Source: Dyadobacter luticola (GTDB lineage: Bacteria; Bacteroidota; Bacteroidia; Cytophagales; Spirosomataceae). Taken from it: DNA of 64,000 nucleotides. How positions within the stretch are numbered: the stretch's first letter is position 1; every line of letters starts with the position of its first letter. Below are positions 42,872-52,260 of this stretch, piece after piece. The stretch lies in the NCBI RefSeq assembly GCF_005860805.1, contig NZ_VCEJ01000002.1, forward strand, positions 1,782,375 through 1,846,374, in the 5' to 3' direction. The position numbers and the translations under genes are program-made. The notes beneath the pieces are model-generated. The model did not search any database and was not told the origin of the DNA. It was given only the letters and a program-made list of their open reading frames with translations.

Positions 42872-44110
42872 ATGGAGGAATTGGAGGACGTTTACCAGAA
42901 GGATATTGACCGTGTAAGGCAAATCTCTATCATTCCCACCATGCTGGACGTAATCTGCAAAACAACCGGGATGGGCTTTGCCGCAGTGGCGCGGGTGACC
43001 GACACCCGGTGGATTACCTGCAGCGTACGCGACGACATTCAATTTGGCCTGGTCCCCGGCAGTGAACTCAGCATTGAAACCACCATCTGCAACGAAATCC
43101 GCGACTCGATCCAGCCGGTCGTGATCGACAGCGTTCAGGACGATATAATGTTCTGCAATCACCACACGCCAGCTTTGTACGGTTTCCAGAGCTACATTTC
43201 TTACCCGATCATTCTCAAAACCGGTGAATTTTTCGGAACACTCTGCGCGATTGATCCCAAGCCCCGGCAACTGAAAGACGTCGCCATCACCGGCATGTTC
43301 ACCGCTTTCACCGACCTGATCTCCTTCCATTTACAACAAATAGAGCTGCTGGAAAAAAGCGGGAATACGGTAAAAACCCTTAACCGCCAGCTGAATAATT
43401 CGTTATACGAAAACCGGCAATTCAGGCACATTTCCAGCCATACTTTGCAGGAACCGCTGCGTAAGCTCCGTGTTTTCAGTGGGATGCTGGTAGAGTCGCT
43501 CCGCTCTAATGATGCTGGGAAGGCGGAGCTTCTTGCTTTGCGGATCAATCGTGGCGCAGAAAGATTTTCGACCTTGATCCGTGACCTCGTCAGCTTTTCA
43601 AACCTCGATGAACAAGATGCCGTATTTGAGCTGACGGACATTGATTTACTGGTCAGAAACATGATCACGGATATCAATGAACAGCTAACCCTCAAAGATG
43701 CGACGGTAGAGATCGGGACTTTGCCGCAGATTGTCGCTATTCCAGCACAAATGGACCAGCTTTTCCGGCACCTGATCGATAACTCCGTGAAATTTTCCAG
43801 GCGGAATGAGCCGCTGCAGCTCGCCATAACTTCCCGGGACTACATTCCCTCCAGTAAGGAAAAAGCCTTGCTGCTCAGTAAGGAATATGTCGAAATCAGC
43901 GTGCGCGACAATGGTATGGGCATCGATTCGTCGCAACTAGATGCCATTTTCAACATTTTCGCCCAGCTGCCTTCGGAACATTTGCTGGACGGCGTCGGCA
44001 TCGGTTTGAGCATTTGCAAAAAAATCGTCCTCAATCACGCCGGGCTGATTTCCGTGAATTCAAAAGTGGGCGAAGGCACCACGATTTCAATCGTTTTACC
44101 AATCGAATAA
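42872..44110 (+). CDS. GAF-domain sensor histidine kinase
   Basis: 412 residues, cytosolic. N-terminal GAF domain (ARVTDTRWITCSVRDDIQF, YISYPIILKTGEFFGTLCAID), then HisKA with HISSHTLQEPLRKLRVF (His190) and a HATPase (FRHLIDNSVKFS, VRDNGMGIDSSQLDAIFNIF, GVGIGLSICKKIV). The layout is close to phytochrome-type kinases without the bilin-binding domain. GGGAG about 5 bp before the ATG is one of few plain Shine-Dalgarno sites here. Ends a three-gene signalling stretch after the glycosyltransferase pair. Confidence 0.9.
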   Translation: MEELEDVYQKDIDRVRQISIIPTMLDVICKTTGMGFAAVARVTDTRWITCSVRDDIQFGLVPGSELSIETTICNEIRDSIQPVVIDSVQDDIMFCNHHTPALYGFQSYISYPIILKTGEFFGTLCAIDPKPRQLKDVAITGMFTAFTDLISFHLQQIELLEKSGNTVKTLNRQLNNSLYENRQFRHISSHTLQEPLRKLRVFSGMLVESLRSNDAGKAELLALRINRGAERFSTLIRDLVSFSNLDEQDAVFELTDIDLLVRNMITDINEQLTLKDATVEIGTLPQIVAIPAQMDQLFRHLIDNSVKFSRRNEPLQLAITSRDYIPSSKEKALLLSKEYVEISVRDNGMGIDSSQLDAIFNIFAQLPSEHLLDGVGIGLSICKKIVLNHAGLISVNSKVGEGTTISIVLPIE

Positions 44111-44226
44111 ATCCGCTTATTGTCGCCGAAGTACGTGCTGCATCGCTGCTCGTCGTGACTGACGCATGGCAGGCAAGCTTTTTATACGAAAGTGTCCCGC
44201 TCACTTTTTATAAAAGCACTTCATCC

Positions 44227-45423
44227 ATGATCAGAAACTTACTTTTTACTGCAACACTATTTACCGCTGGCCAGCTCGGGAATTTGCTCATCGCGCAAAA
44301 AGGACTTCCTTCCAAAACACCATTCACCGCAACCGTCAACACCGCTTACCCGCAGCACCTCGATTTTAAGGAAAGTATGGTATCAAACCTGGTGGTACCG
44401 AGCGGTTTCAAGGTCATGCTGGTGGCTTCCGGCCTTGGCAAGCCGCGGATTATGTCGGTAACACAGCAGGGCATTTTATATGTGACCCGCCGCGACGCGG
44501 GCGACGTGCTGATGCTGAAAGACACAGACAATGACGGGAAGTTCGACGAGCTCAAAACGGTCATGAAATTCCCCGATGTGCATGGTATCACCCAGCATAA
44601 TGGCATGCTGTACCTCGCATCCAGCAAAATCATTAAAAGAGCGAAAATTGGCAGCGACGGCATGTTGTCGGACACCGCGACGCTGGTGAAGGACCTGCCG
44701 GAAGGCGCCCAGCATAACAACCGCATGCTGGCATTTGGGAAGGATGGCAAACTGTACATGACCATTGGCAGCACCTGCAACGACTGCGGCGAAACGAACA
44801 AGGAGAATGCGACCATGCTGGTGATGAATGAAGACGGTACCGGCCGCCAGATTTTTGCACGTGGGTTACGGAATACGATCGGCTTCGACTGGCAACCGCA
44901 GACCGGCGATATCTGGGGCTGCGACAATGGTACCGACTGGCGCGGCGACGAAATTCCCCCGGAAGAGCTGAACAAAATTGAAAAAAATGGCGACTATGGC
45001 TGGCCCTGGGTTTTTGGGAAACAGGAAGTAGACCCAACCCGCGAAGATCCGTCGGGCACCACCAAAGAAGCCTACGCGAAAAATACGGTACCGGCCGTGA
45101 TGACTTTCCCGGCGCACAGCGCTCCGATCGATTTCAGGTTTATCGGCAACAAACCCGGTGTTCCTCAGGCCTACCAGAATGATGCATTAGTCGCGTGGCA
45201 CGGCTCGTGGAACCGGAAAAATCCGGAAGGTTACAAGATCCAACGCATTCATTTTGAAAATGGAAAACCCGTTTCTGTGGACGATTTCTTCTCCGGATTT
45301 TTGAGTAAAGACGGCAAAACGCGTTTCGGAAGACCTGCCGGGATCATTGTTGCCGACTCGGGGAAAATCTTTGTTTCCGACGATGAGAACGGAAATATCT
45401 ATTGCATTGCGCCAGCCAAATAA
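44227..45423 (+). CDS. Secreted PQQ-dependent sugar dehydrogenase-like protein
   Basis: The start is the ATG at 44227 (MIRNLLFTATLFTAGQLGN), giving a signal peptide; the open frame further upstream is inside the kinase gene. 398 residues. A six-bladed beta-propeller of the soluble glucose/sorbosone dehydrogenase type: SGFKVMLVASGLGKPRIMSV, HGITQHNGMLYLASSKII, GAQHNNRMLAFGKDGKLYMTIGS, ARGLRNTIGFDWQPQTGDIWG, NGDYGWPW and HGSWNR. It oxidises aldoses to lactones with PQQ in the periplasm. PQQ synthesis genes are not here. A lactonase-like gene is 18 bp downstream. Confidence 0.85.
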   Translation: MIRNLLFTATLFTAGQLGNLLIAQKGLPSKTPFTATVNTAYPQHLDFKESMVSNLVVPSGFKVMLVASGLGKPRIMSVTQQGILYVTRRDAGDVLMLKDTDNDGKFDELKTVMKFPDVHGITQHNGMLYLASSKIIKRAKIGSDGMLSDTATLVKDLPEGAQHNNRMLAFGKDGKLYMTIGSTCNDCGETNKENATMLVMNEDGTGRQIFARGLRNTIGFDWQPQTGDIWGCDNGTDWRGDEIPPEELNKIEKNGDYGWPWVFGKQEVDPTREDPSGTTKEAYAKNTVPAVMTFPAHSAPIDFRFIGNKPGVPQAYQNDALVAWHGSWNRKNPEGYKIQRIHFENGKPVSVDDFFSGFLSKDGKTRFGRPAGIIVADSGKIFVSDDENGNIYCIAPAK

Positions 45424-45441
45424 CATTATAAACTTATTGTC

Positions 45442-46416
45442 ATGCACTTCATCAACACATTGATCAAAACCGCAGTTTTGCAGCTTACCTTGTTTCCCGT
45501 TTTTGCCCAAACTGCAAAAATCCAGTTTGAAAAACCGGGGCTATATCCCGAAGGCGTCGCTTATAATCCTGGCGACAAACATTTTTATATGGGCTCGGTC
45601 ACTACGGCTACAATCGGTCGGGTGGGTATGGACGGAAAATATGAAGAGGTTTTTAAGGATACCACTTTAAAATCGACTTATGGTATGAAAGTCAGCCCCG
45701 ACAATAAGCTGCTCTGGGTTTGCGTATCAGATGCCAATTACAGCAAATTCACCGAGCCGGCCACGGCGAAAAAGATGGGCAGGCTGATCGCGATCGACAT
45801 TTCGACGCATAAAAAAGTGCAGGATGTGGACTTGGGAAACCTGGTTGAAGGAAAGCATTTTATCAATGATATTGTTTTTGATAAACAAGGAAACCTGTAC
45901 GCGACGGACAGCTACAACCCTGTGATCTATAAAATTGACAAAGCTGGAAAAGCTTCGATTTTTGCAAAAAATGATCTTTTCAAATCCATTGATGTCGGCT
46001 TAAATGGCATTGCTTTTCACCCGAAAGGTTTTCTGGTAGTGGATAACAATGGTTCGGGTGCGCTGCTGAAAGTGGATATCGCTGATCCCACGAAGGTTTC
46101 TGTGATTAAAATTAAAACATTTTTCCCTGGTGCCGACGGACTCCTTTTCGATCCCGCCGGCAACCTGATTGTGGTGCAAAACAAAGGTGTCGACAAGATA
46201 TTCCGACTGGCCAGCACCGACGACTGGGCGACTGCCAATGTTACCGGCGCTACGGCAGCCGAAGACCGCTACCAGCAGCCAAGCACAAGTACATTGGCTG
46301 ATAACCAGGTATATGTCATCAATTCAAAAATGAATGAGCTGGCCGATCCCGTAAAACGTCCGTCAAAAGCGTTTTCAATTCAAAAACCGGATTTCAGGGA
46401 AGTTAGCAGCAAATAA
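45442..46416 (+). CDS. SMP-30/gluconolactonase-like secreted protein
   Basis: 324 residues with a signal peptide (to PVFAQ). A beta-propeller pattern of the SMP-30/gluconolactonase type: GLYPEGVAYNPGDKHFYMGS, YGMKVSPDNKLLWVCVSD, FINDIVFDKQGNLYATDSYN (N and D metal positions), GLNGIAFHPKGFLVVDNNGS, GADGLLFDPAGNLIVVQN. It may hydrolyse the lactone produced by the sugar dehydrogenase encoded just upstream, giving the aldonic acid (inference from adjacency). Other members are binding propellers with no enzyme activity. Confidence 0.83.
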   Translation: MHFINTLIKTAVLQLTLFPVFAQTAKIQFEKPGLYPEGVAYNPGDKHFYMGSVTTATIGRVGMDGKYEEVFKDTTLKSTYGMKVSPDNKLLWVCVSDANYSKFTEPATAKKMGRLIAIDISTHKKVQDVDLGNLVEGKHFINDIVFDKQGNLYATDSYNPVIYKIDKAGKASIFAKNDLFKSIDVGLNGIAFHPKGFLVVDNNGSGALLKVDIADPTKVSVIKIKTFFPGADGLLFDPAGNLIVVQNKGVDKIFRLASTDDWATANVTGATAAEDRYQQPSTSTLADNQVYVINSKMNELADPVKRPSKAFSIQKPDFREVSSK

Positions 46417-46428
46417 AAGCGTAAGACA

Positions 46429-47151
46429 GTGATTGTAAATTACACCGAAGAAGGCTGGTCCATCGTTACCCAGCGGTCGCACGGCTTGCTTGCAGCGCAG
46501 ATTTGCGGCCGCTGGAAAAAAGATCAGCAGCCCGAGCGCTGGGTAGAAACGCTGATTGCGACGGCCGAGCACGATGACGTAAATGACGAGCTGACCGAGC
46601 CGGAAATTGTGCACCCAAACGGAGGCCCGAAAAACTTCAAGATGGTGCCCTTTGAACCCGCCTATTGTGATCGTTTGGTGGCAAAAGCATTGGCAAAAGG
46701 TCGGTACGTCGGTATTCTGATCGCGACACACATTCGCTTTTTATATGGCGAGCAGACGGAAGCAAAACCTTATTGCGCCGCTTTGGCCAAGAAGGAAAAA
46801 ATCTGGATCAAGGAAACCAAAACATCGGCAGCCCAGGTAAAGTCGAGCTATGAGCTTCTGGAATTCTGCGATGCGTTTTCCCTGATCATCTGCCAGCAAC
46901 TGATGCAGCCCGAGGAGCGGCTGATGGAAATCAGCAACGGTCCGGACGGAAAATCGTATCAGCTCAGAATGCGCAATCCCGGCGAGCTGATCGTCAGCCC
47001 CTGGCCTTTTGAAGAAGACGCCTTTCAGGTTAATTACGAAAGCCGCACGGTGAAGCAGCTCGCATTTGAAAGCAGCGAAGCATTTAGAAAAGCGCTTGAA
47101 TCCGCGGTAATCACGCACAATACGCTGACCATCGCCAGAAATCCGGCCTGA
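46429..47151 (+). CDS. DUF3891 family protein
   Basis: 240 residues from a GTG at 46429, no signal peptide. The family pattern is visible: RSHGLLAAQICGRWKKDQQ, LIATAEHDDVNDELTEPEIV, and ATHIRFLYG, with a spaced His/Asp arrangement that recalls HD-type metal sites. No biochemical function is known to me for the family. It follows the lactonase-like gene by 12 bp in the same direction and may share its transcript. Confidence 0.75.
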   Translation: MIVNYTEEGWSIVTQRSHGLLAAQICGRWKKDQQPERWVETLIATAEHDDVNDELTEPEIVHPNGGPKNFKMVPFEPAYCDRLVAKALAKGRYVGILIATHIRFLYGEQTEAKPYCAALAKKEKIWIKETKTSAAQVKSSYELLEFCDAFSLIICQQLMQPEERLMEISNGPDGKSYQLRMRNPGELIVSPWPFEEDAFQVNYESRTVKQLAFESSEAFRKALESAVITHNTLTIARNPA

Positions 47152-47172
47152 ATGTGGACGGGGATCACTTCC

Positions 47173-49302
47173 CTACCCCGGAAAAATCTTCCCGATCATT
47201 CGTCCGATCTCGACAAAATCGTCATGGTTACTGACGGACCGCTTCTCTGTTTCATCCGCATTATTCTTTTGTGAAAATGGATACACCAGCAGAAAGTTAT
47301 TCTGCAATGCATGCTGGTTCAGAAAATCGGGCATCAGGCCCATTCTTGGAAAAAATGAAGCCATGCCGCGTTTAGCCATAAATACAATCAATCCCTCGTC
47401 CGCCACCAGCTTTATTGCTGCCTGCTCTGCTTCGCCCCAGTAATCGATGGTATGCAGCGACAACTCGATCGCCGATTTTTTGGCCACCCGCTCAATGATA
47501 TCAATGATCGGGCCGCTGGTATAAAATGCCATTTCCGAGCCCGATGACTTACCGATATTCCATACACGCAGCAGCGCATGAAAGAAACCGGGCTCTTTGT
47601 CGGCTTTGGGCGGAATGAGAACAATGTATTTTTTGATAGTCGAAATCGGCTGCGCGGCGTGATAGATCAGCGTGTTGACATGGTCGTTTTGCAGGTATCC
47701 GTTGGTGAGATTATATACCAAAGATGGCGTCAGACCTTTATCCGGCTGTAAGGCGAGGATCAGATCGGTGATTTTCTGTTCCTTGATCACATTGCTGATA
47801 CCCGTGGAAACATCGCTGTCATAGCGGGTGAGCGGCTGGATACGCACATCGGCCGCCGCACCCGTAGTGACCGCCTCGTGCAATGTTTTCTCCGCATTTT
47901 TTACAGAAGATTCATTCTTTTCATTATTGATCACATTCAGTGCAAAAAGCCTGTCTTTGTTATTCGCCGCCTTGATAAGCAAGCCAAGATTGACTGTTTT
48001 TTCAACCGTTTCCTCATAATTCACCGCGATCAGAATGTTCTCAGATTCCTGGTTCGTACCTGAGGCAGTGGCATCATTATCTGCTTGTGCAATCCTGGCC
48101 GCGCTCGACATCGATACAAATGATGATACCGTACAGGAAATAAGGATCAGCAGAATACTTCCGTTGAGCACGTGCTCGCTCAGCAAACGCACCGGCTCAC
48201 CGACTTCATTCTCAGAAACAATAATGTTGTAACCCACCATCACCGACGCCAAAGTAGCCGCCGCAGAAGCAGAACTCAGTCCGAAAATGATCATTCCCTC
48301 ATCTTTTGTGAGCCGGAATGTTTTCTGCGTGAGTACCGCCGCCACATATTTCCCGCCGATCGACGCCACCAGCATTACCGCCGCAACGATCAATGTTTCC
48401 AGGCTTTTAAAGAAGACCGTGAAATCGATCAACATGCCGACGCTGATCAGGAAAAAAGGGATGAAAATAGCATTTCCTACAAACTCGACGCGGTTCATCA
48501 GTGCCGAGGTGTGCGGGATCAATCTGTTCAGCGCGAGCCCCGCGAAAAATGCGCCGATGATCGCTTCGATCCCGGCAAGCTCAGCCAGTACCGCGGCGAG
48601 ATAGATCATCACCAGCACAAAAATGTACTGTGAGATTTTATCGTCGACTTTCTTGAAAAACCACCTCCCGATAATTGGAAAAATAAACAATACCACCAGA
48701 CTAAATGCGACCACTGAAAACCCCAGGCGCAGCCAGAATGCACTGTTTACCTCACCTTGGGTCATCCCCACCACCACCGCCAGTACCAGCAGCGAAAGTA
48801 CATCCGTCAGCATCGTGCCGCCCACGGTAATGTTCACCGAAAGGTTTTTAGCGATGCCCATCTTGCTCACCAGCGGATAGGAAATAAGGGTATGTGAAGA
48901 AAAAAGACTGGCAAAAAGCACAGAAGTAAGCAGTGAAAAATGCAGCACATAATATCCGCCTGCCATACCCAGGATAAAAGGTACGGCAAAGGTGAAAACC
49001 GTGAATGTGATGCTCTTGCCCATATTTTTCTTAAAATCGCCCATATCGATTTCAAGTCCGGCCAGGAACATAATGTAAAGCAAGCCGGTGGTACCGGTGA
49101 CGACCACGCTGCTGTCGCGCGAAAGCAAATTCAGACCATTCGGCCCTACCACAGCCCCGGCAATCAGCAGGCCAAGCAGGTGCGGGACTTTGATTTTATT
49201 CAGCAGCAGCGGCGCGCCGAGAATAATGATCAGTTCGAGCAGAAATTTCAGGACAGGGTCTTCTATCGGTAAACTGCCGATGTGAATGTTGAGCAGCGGC
49301 AT
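47173..49302 (-). CDS. CPA2-type cation:proton antiporter with C-terminal USP-like region
   Basis: 709 residues. Twelve or more membrane helices fill the first 400 residues, with family motifs IKVPHLLGLLIAGAVVGPNG, LLYIMFLAGLEIDM, VGGTMLTDVLSLLVLAV (the TM5 T-D pair, ion-binding Asp) and AGIEAIIGAFFAGLALNR. The last 280 residues are cytosolic and look like tandem universal-stress-protein folds (ILIAVNYEETVEKTVNLGL, KYIVLIPPKA). It exchanges Na+ or K+ for H+. It lies 3 bp after a lipoprotein gene and downstream of a two-component pair, all on one strand. Confidence 0.9.
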   Translation of the reverse strand: MPLLNIHIGSLPIEDPVLKFLLELIIILGAPLLLNKIKVPHLLGLLIAGAVVGPNGLNLLSRDSSVVVTGTTGLLYIMFLAGLEIDMGDFKKNMGKSITFTVFTFAVPFILGMAGGYYVLHFSLLTSVLFASLFSSHTLISYPLVSKMGIAKNLSVNITVGGTMLTDVLSLLVLAVVVGMTQGEVNSAFWLRLGFSVVAFSLVVLFIFPIIGRWFFKKVDDKISQYIFVLVMIYLAAVLAELAGIEAIIGAFFAGLALNRLIPHTSALMNRVEFVGNAIFIPFFLISVGMLIDFTVFFKSLETLIVAAVMLVASIGGKYVAAVLTQKTFRLTKDEGMIIFGLSSASAAATLASVMVGYNIIVSENEVGEPVRLLSEHVLNGSILLILISCTVSSFVSMSSAARIAQADNDATASGTNQESENILIAVNYEETVEKTVNLGLLIKAANNKDRLFALNVINNEKNESSVKNAEKTLHEAVTTGAAADVRIQPLTRYDSDVSTGISNVIKEQKITDLILALQPDKGLTPSLVYNLTNGYLQNDHVNTLIYHAAQPISTIKKYIVLIPPKADKEPGFFHALLRVWNIGKSSGSEMAFYTSGPIIDIIERVAKKSAIELSLHTIDYWGEAEQAAIKLVADEGLIVFMAKRGMASFFPRMGLMPDFLNQHALQNNFLLVYPFSQKNNADETEKRSVSNHDDFVEIGRMIGKIFPG

Positions 49303-49305
49303 AAT

Positions 49306-49881
49306 TTAGCGGTTTGTCAGGCGGTTCAGCTCGATGGAAAATTTCGCATTACACGATTTATCAATGCCCGCAGTTTGGGTCCCTTTGATGAGGCTCGGAT
49401 TTTCCCGGTTGAGGTCTACGGTCAGTTCCAGGTTTTTGGCCGACGAAGAATCGCTGCGAAAATGCAGCTGAATGTGGGTACTGTCCAGCTTCGCCGAAAA
49501 TACCCGCACCACCTGGTTGTTGTTGATCACGCGGGTGTACAATCCCGTGGAGTCGCTCACAAATTCCCAGGAATTGGAACGCTGGTCGCCGATGACATAT
49601 TCACTGCAATTGGACTCCCTGCAAACCGACTTGCTGCTCCATAGCCCGGCAATGTCGTCGGGCCAGCGCTGGATGATGATCGCGGTATCTTTTTTGGCAA
49701 AAAGGCTGTCTCGTATCCGCAGAAGCGACTGGTAGTCTGCTTCTTTGATCGCAAATCCCTTTTCGCGGGCGAGGATTTGCTGCTCGCGTAAGTCGAGCTC
49801 GCGTACTTTTTCTTTATCCTGGCAGCCCCAGAAAAGCAATAAGGTAACGCAGGTAAGTAGCAGGTATTTGTGCAATGCCAT
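49306..49881 (-). CDS. Lipoprotein of unknown function
   Basis: The start is the ATG at 49881 (MALHKYLLLTCVTLLLFWGC), giving a lipobox at Cys20; an ATG 48 bp upstream adds an unlikely N-terminus. About 191 residues. A short coiled coil (KVRELDLREQQILAREKGFAIK) precedes a beta-rich domain with two Cys in CRESNCSEYV and paired strands (SWEFVSDSTGLYTRVINNN). No family recognised. The antiporter starts 3 bp after its stop and the histidine kinase ends 66 bp before it, so it may be an envelope accessory of that unit. Confidence 0.72.
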   Translation of the reverse strand: MALHKYLLLTCVTLLLFWGCQDKEKVRELDLREQQILAREKGFAIKEADYQSLLRIRDSLFAKKDTAIIIQRWPDDIAGLWSSKSVCRESNCSEYVIGDQRSNSWEFVSDSTGLYTRVINNNQVVRVFSAKLDSTHIQLHFRSDSSSAKNLELTVDLNRENPSLIKGTQTAGIDKSCNAKFSIELNRLTNR

Positions 49882-49947
49882 AGGGTGAAGTTGAGATATA
49901 TGGCAAGGCAAGTTAAAAAAGTATTCCAAAAAAAGGTTCGACCGGAG

Positions 49948-51414
49948 TTAAGACCGGTGCATGACAAACTCAAATGCCGCGCCTTTTCCACTCTCGCTCA
50001 CCACTTCAATGGTCGTTTGGTGCAGTTCGAGGATCTTGCGAACGATGGCTAGCCCGAGCCCGGTACCTTTTTGCCCCGAGGGATAAAGTTCGGCCTGTTT
50101 ATACCGCTCGAAAATCTGCTCCTGATAGGCTTTGGCAATACCCACACCGGTATCCGCGACCCGTATCCGCACGCCAGTGCCGGTTTCGGTAAGGCTTACT
50201 GTGATCCGCCCGCCGTCGGGTGTGAATTTGAATGCATTATCCAGCAGATTTTGAAATACCCTTTCGGTGAGTGCAATGTCTGCAAAAACGGGCGGCAGAA
50301 CCGGTGGCGCTTCCAGTGACAGCACGATTTTACGTTCGCCCGCCTTTAACTGGTAGGAACTTAAAATGTCGGAAATGAGCTCGCCGAGCGGAAATATCTC
50401 CTTTTGCACTGCCACCACATTGGCTTCCAGCTTGGAATATTGAAAAAGCTGGTCGACCAGCCCCGAAAGTTTCCGCGCGCCTTCGTGGACGATGGATAGA
50501 TAGCGCTCTTTTTCCGGGGCCGAGAGTGTTTCCTTTTTGATCATCAATGTCTCCACGTAACCCTGCATGATCGAAAGCGGCGTCCGTAGATCGTGCGAAA
50601 CATTGGCGATAAGCTCCTGCCGGAGGCGGTCGGTGGCGGTGATTTTTTCAATGTTATCCACGATCACGTCCGCCATATCATTGAATGTGGAGGTCAGCAC
50701 GCCAAGGTTACCTTTGGCATAGCCATGGACGCGCGCCGAGTGGTCACCGTCTTTAAATCTTTTGACCACCCCGGTAATGATGCAAATGCTGTCGGTAATG
50801 AGAAAAAAGGTGAGCAGCCCGACGACAAACACCCCGAGCAGGGCGGCGAAAAAAATGTAGGCGGCCAGCCTGAAATTGAGGTCATCCGTCAATGTCGCGA
50901 GGATCTCCATCTGCTTTTGGCTTGCGAGCACGGCATACACATACCCGACTTTTTTTCCATTTTCCAGCACCGGCGCGACGGAGAAAATACTGGCGTCGCC
51001 GGGATGTTTCGGATTGTCGCCCAAGGGCTTAGCCACACCCGCCGCCAGCCACTCCCGCACTTTGGACATATCCACTTTATTGATCTGCACGGTCGCTTCA
51101 GGCACCACGTAGTCGGTAATGTTGCCCAGCGTATCCAGCAGGTACACCTCCACGCTCGGGTTGGCCACCATCGTGGAATGGATAATGTCGTGCGTCACCG
51201 TGGTATCCGGCCGGCCGTTTTTGATGGGCTGGGTAAATGTGGCCAAATGCTGGGCGATGCCGCCAAACAACTGCTGGTGAGCCGTCATATAGTATGACTT
51301 CGAAAACCGGGAGGCGATCATCACAAAAACGATTCCCAGGATGATCAGAATGCTTGCGAAAACGCCGCTTATTTTCCAGAAAAGCAGGTTGCCGCCGATC
51401 GTTTTTACAGACAT
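49948..51414 (-). CDS. Membrane sensor histidine kinase (HAMP, HisKA)
   Basis: 488 residues. Two membrane helices (FASILIILGIVFVMIASRF and LAAYIFFAALLGVFVVGLL) flank a periplasmic domain of about 130 residues; a HAMP domain, HisKA with ANVSHDLRTPLSIMQGY and HATPase (FQNLLDNAFKFTPDGG, VADTGVGIAKAYQEQIFERY, GTGLGLAIVRKILELH) follow. It should phosphorylate the OmpR-type regulator encoded 2 bp upstream. An envelope or ionic signal is inferred from the downstream antiporter. Confidence 0.92.
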   Translation of the reverse strand: MSVKTIGGNLLFWKISGVFASILIILGIVFVMIASRFSKSYYMTAHQQLFGGIAQHLATFTQPIKNGRPDTTVTHDIIHSTMVANPSVEVYLLDTLGNITDYVVPEATVQINKVDMSKVREWLAAGVAKPLGDNPKHPGDASIFSVAPVLENGKKVGYVYAVLASQKQMEILATLTDDLNFRLAAYIFFAALLGVFVVGLLTFFLITDSICIITGVVKRFKDGDHSARVHGYAKGNLGVLTSTFNDMADVIVDNIEKITATDRLRQELIANVSHDLRTPLSIMQGYVETLMIKKETLSAPEKERYLSIVHEGARKLSGLVDQLFQYSKLEANVVAVQKEIFPLGELISDILSSYQLKAGERKIVLSLEAPPVLPPVFADIALTERVFQNLLDNAFKFTPDGGRITVSLTETGTGVRIRVADTGVGIAKAYQEQIFERYKQAELYPSGQKGTGLGLAIVRKILELHQTTIEVVSESGKGAAFEFVMHRS

Positions 51415-51416
51415 TT

Positions 51417-52121
51417 TTATAAATCTTCGTTAAACCGGTAGCCGATGCCCCAGGTAGTTAGTACAAATAGTGGATTGGAAGCGTCGGCCTCGATCTTGCC
51501 CCGCAGCCGGTTGATATGGGTGTTGACCGTATGTTCGTATCCTTCAAAATCGTAACCCCAGACCAGGCTCAGCAACTGCTTGCGGCTGTAACTTTTGCCC
51601 GGATTGGACGCCAGCAGGACGATCAGCTCAAACTCCCGTGGCGACAGGTCAAGCCGCTCGCCGCGCAGCATGACCTTTCGTTTATCCATATCAATTTCCA
51701 GCCCCGCAATGCTGATCAGCTGGCTTACCGGCGCTGCGTAGCGTGCTTTTTCTTCATTTCTTCTGAAAATGACGCGTACCCTGGCAATGAACTCCCGCAC
51801 GCTGAAAGGTTTGGTGAGGTAATCGTCGGCGCCGGTTTCGAGGCCCATCACTTTATCTATTTCTTCCGATCGTGCGGTAAGCATCATGATCGGCGTCTGC
51901 CGGTCCGTCTGGCGGATTTTGCGGCAGATTTCCATACCGTTCAGGCCGGGAAGCATCACGTCCAGAATGATGAGGTCAAATTTTTCATCCTGCGCCCGGG
52001 TCAGTCCGTTCTGCCCGTTTTTTTCCGGGATCACTTTACAGCCCAGGTCCGACAAATGTATCGAGAGCAGCTCGGTAATGTTGGTATCGTCCTCAACGAT
52101 CAGCACATTTTTGGTATCCAT
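51417..52121 (-). CDS. OmpR-family response regulator
   Basis: 234 residues. Receiver with ED/DD at 10-12, Asp54 (LIILDVMLPG) and Lys in YLTKPF; C-terminal winged helix with LDLSPREFELIVLLASNPGK, RKQLLSLVWGYDFEG and HINRLRGKIEAD. Divergent from the spondin lipoprotein gene, with 139 bp between, so that region may carry its own site. It is first in the regulator-kinase-lipoprotein-antiporter run. Confidence 0.94.
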   Translation of the reverse strand: MDTKNVLIVEDDTNITELLSIHLSDLGCKVIPEKNGQNGLTRAQDEKFDLIILDVMLPGLNGMEICRKIRQTDRQTPIMMLTARSEEIDKVMGLETGADDYLTKPFSVREFIARVRVIFRRNEEKARYAAPVSQLISIAGLEIDMDKRKVMLRGERLDLSPREFELIVLLASNPGKSYSRKQLLSLVWGYDFEGYEHTVNTHINRLRGKIEADASNPLFVLTTWGIGYRFNEDL

Positions 52122-52177
52122 ATCACACTGATTTTCTGCAAAGTTTACGAATAAAACCGCGCGAAAATGTGCTGTGA

Positions 52178-52185
52178 TACTTTTG
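52178..52185 (+). promoter_or_regulatory. Candidate -7 promoter box
   Basis: TACTTTTG matches TAnnTTTG exactly, about 75 bp before the spondin lipoprotein start at 52261. No TTTG -33 box is seen at the expected distance, so support is partial. Confidence 0.3.
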
Positions 52186-52260
52186 TTATAAATCCGTGAC
52201 GACGCTGGGATACCCTGTCAGTTGTTTTGCATCATCCGAAACATTAAAAAGGAAACAGAC

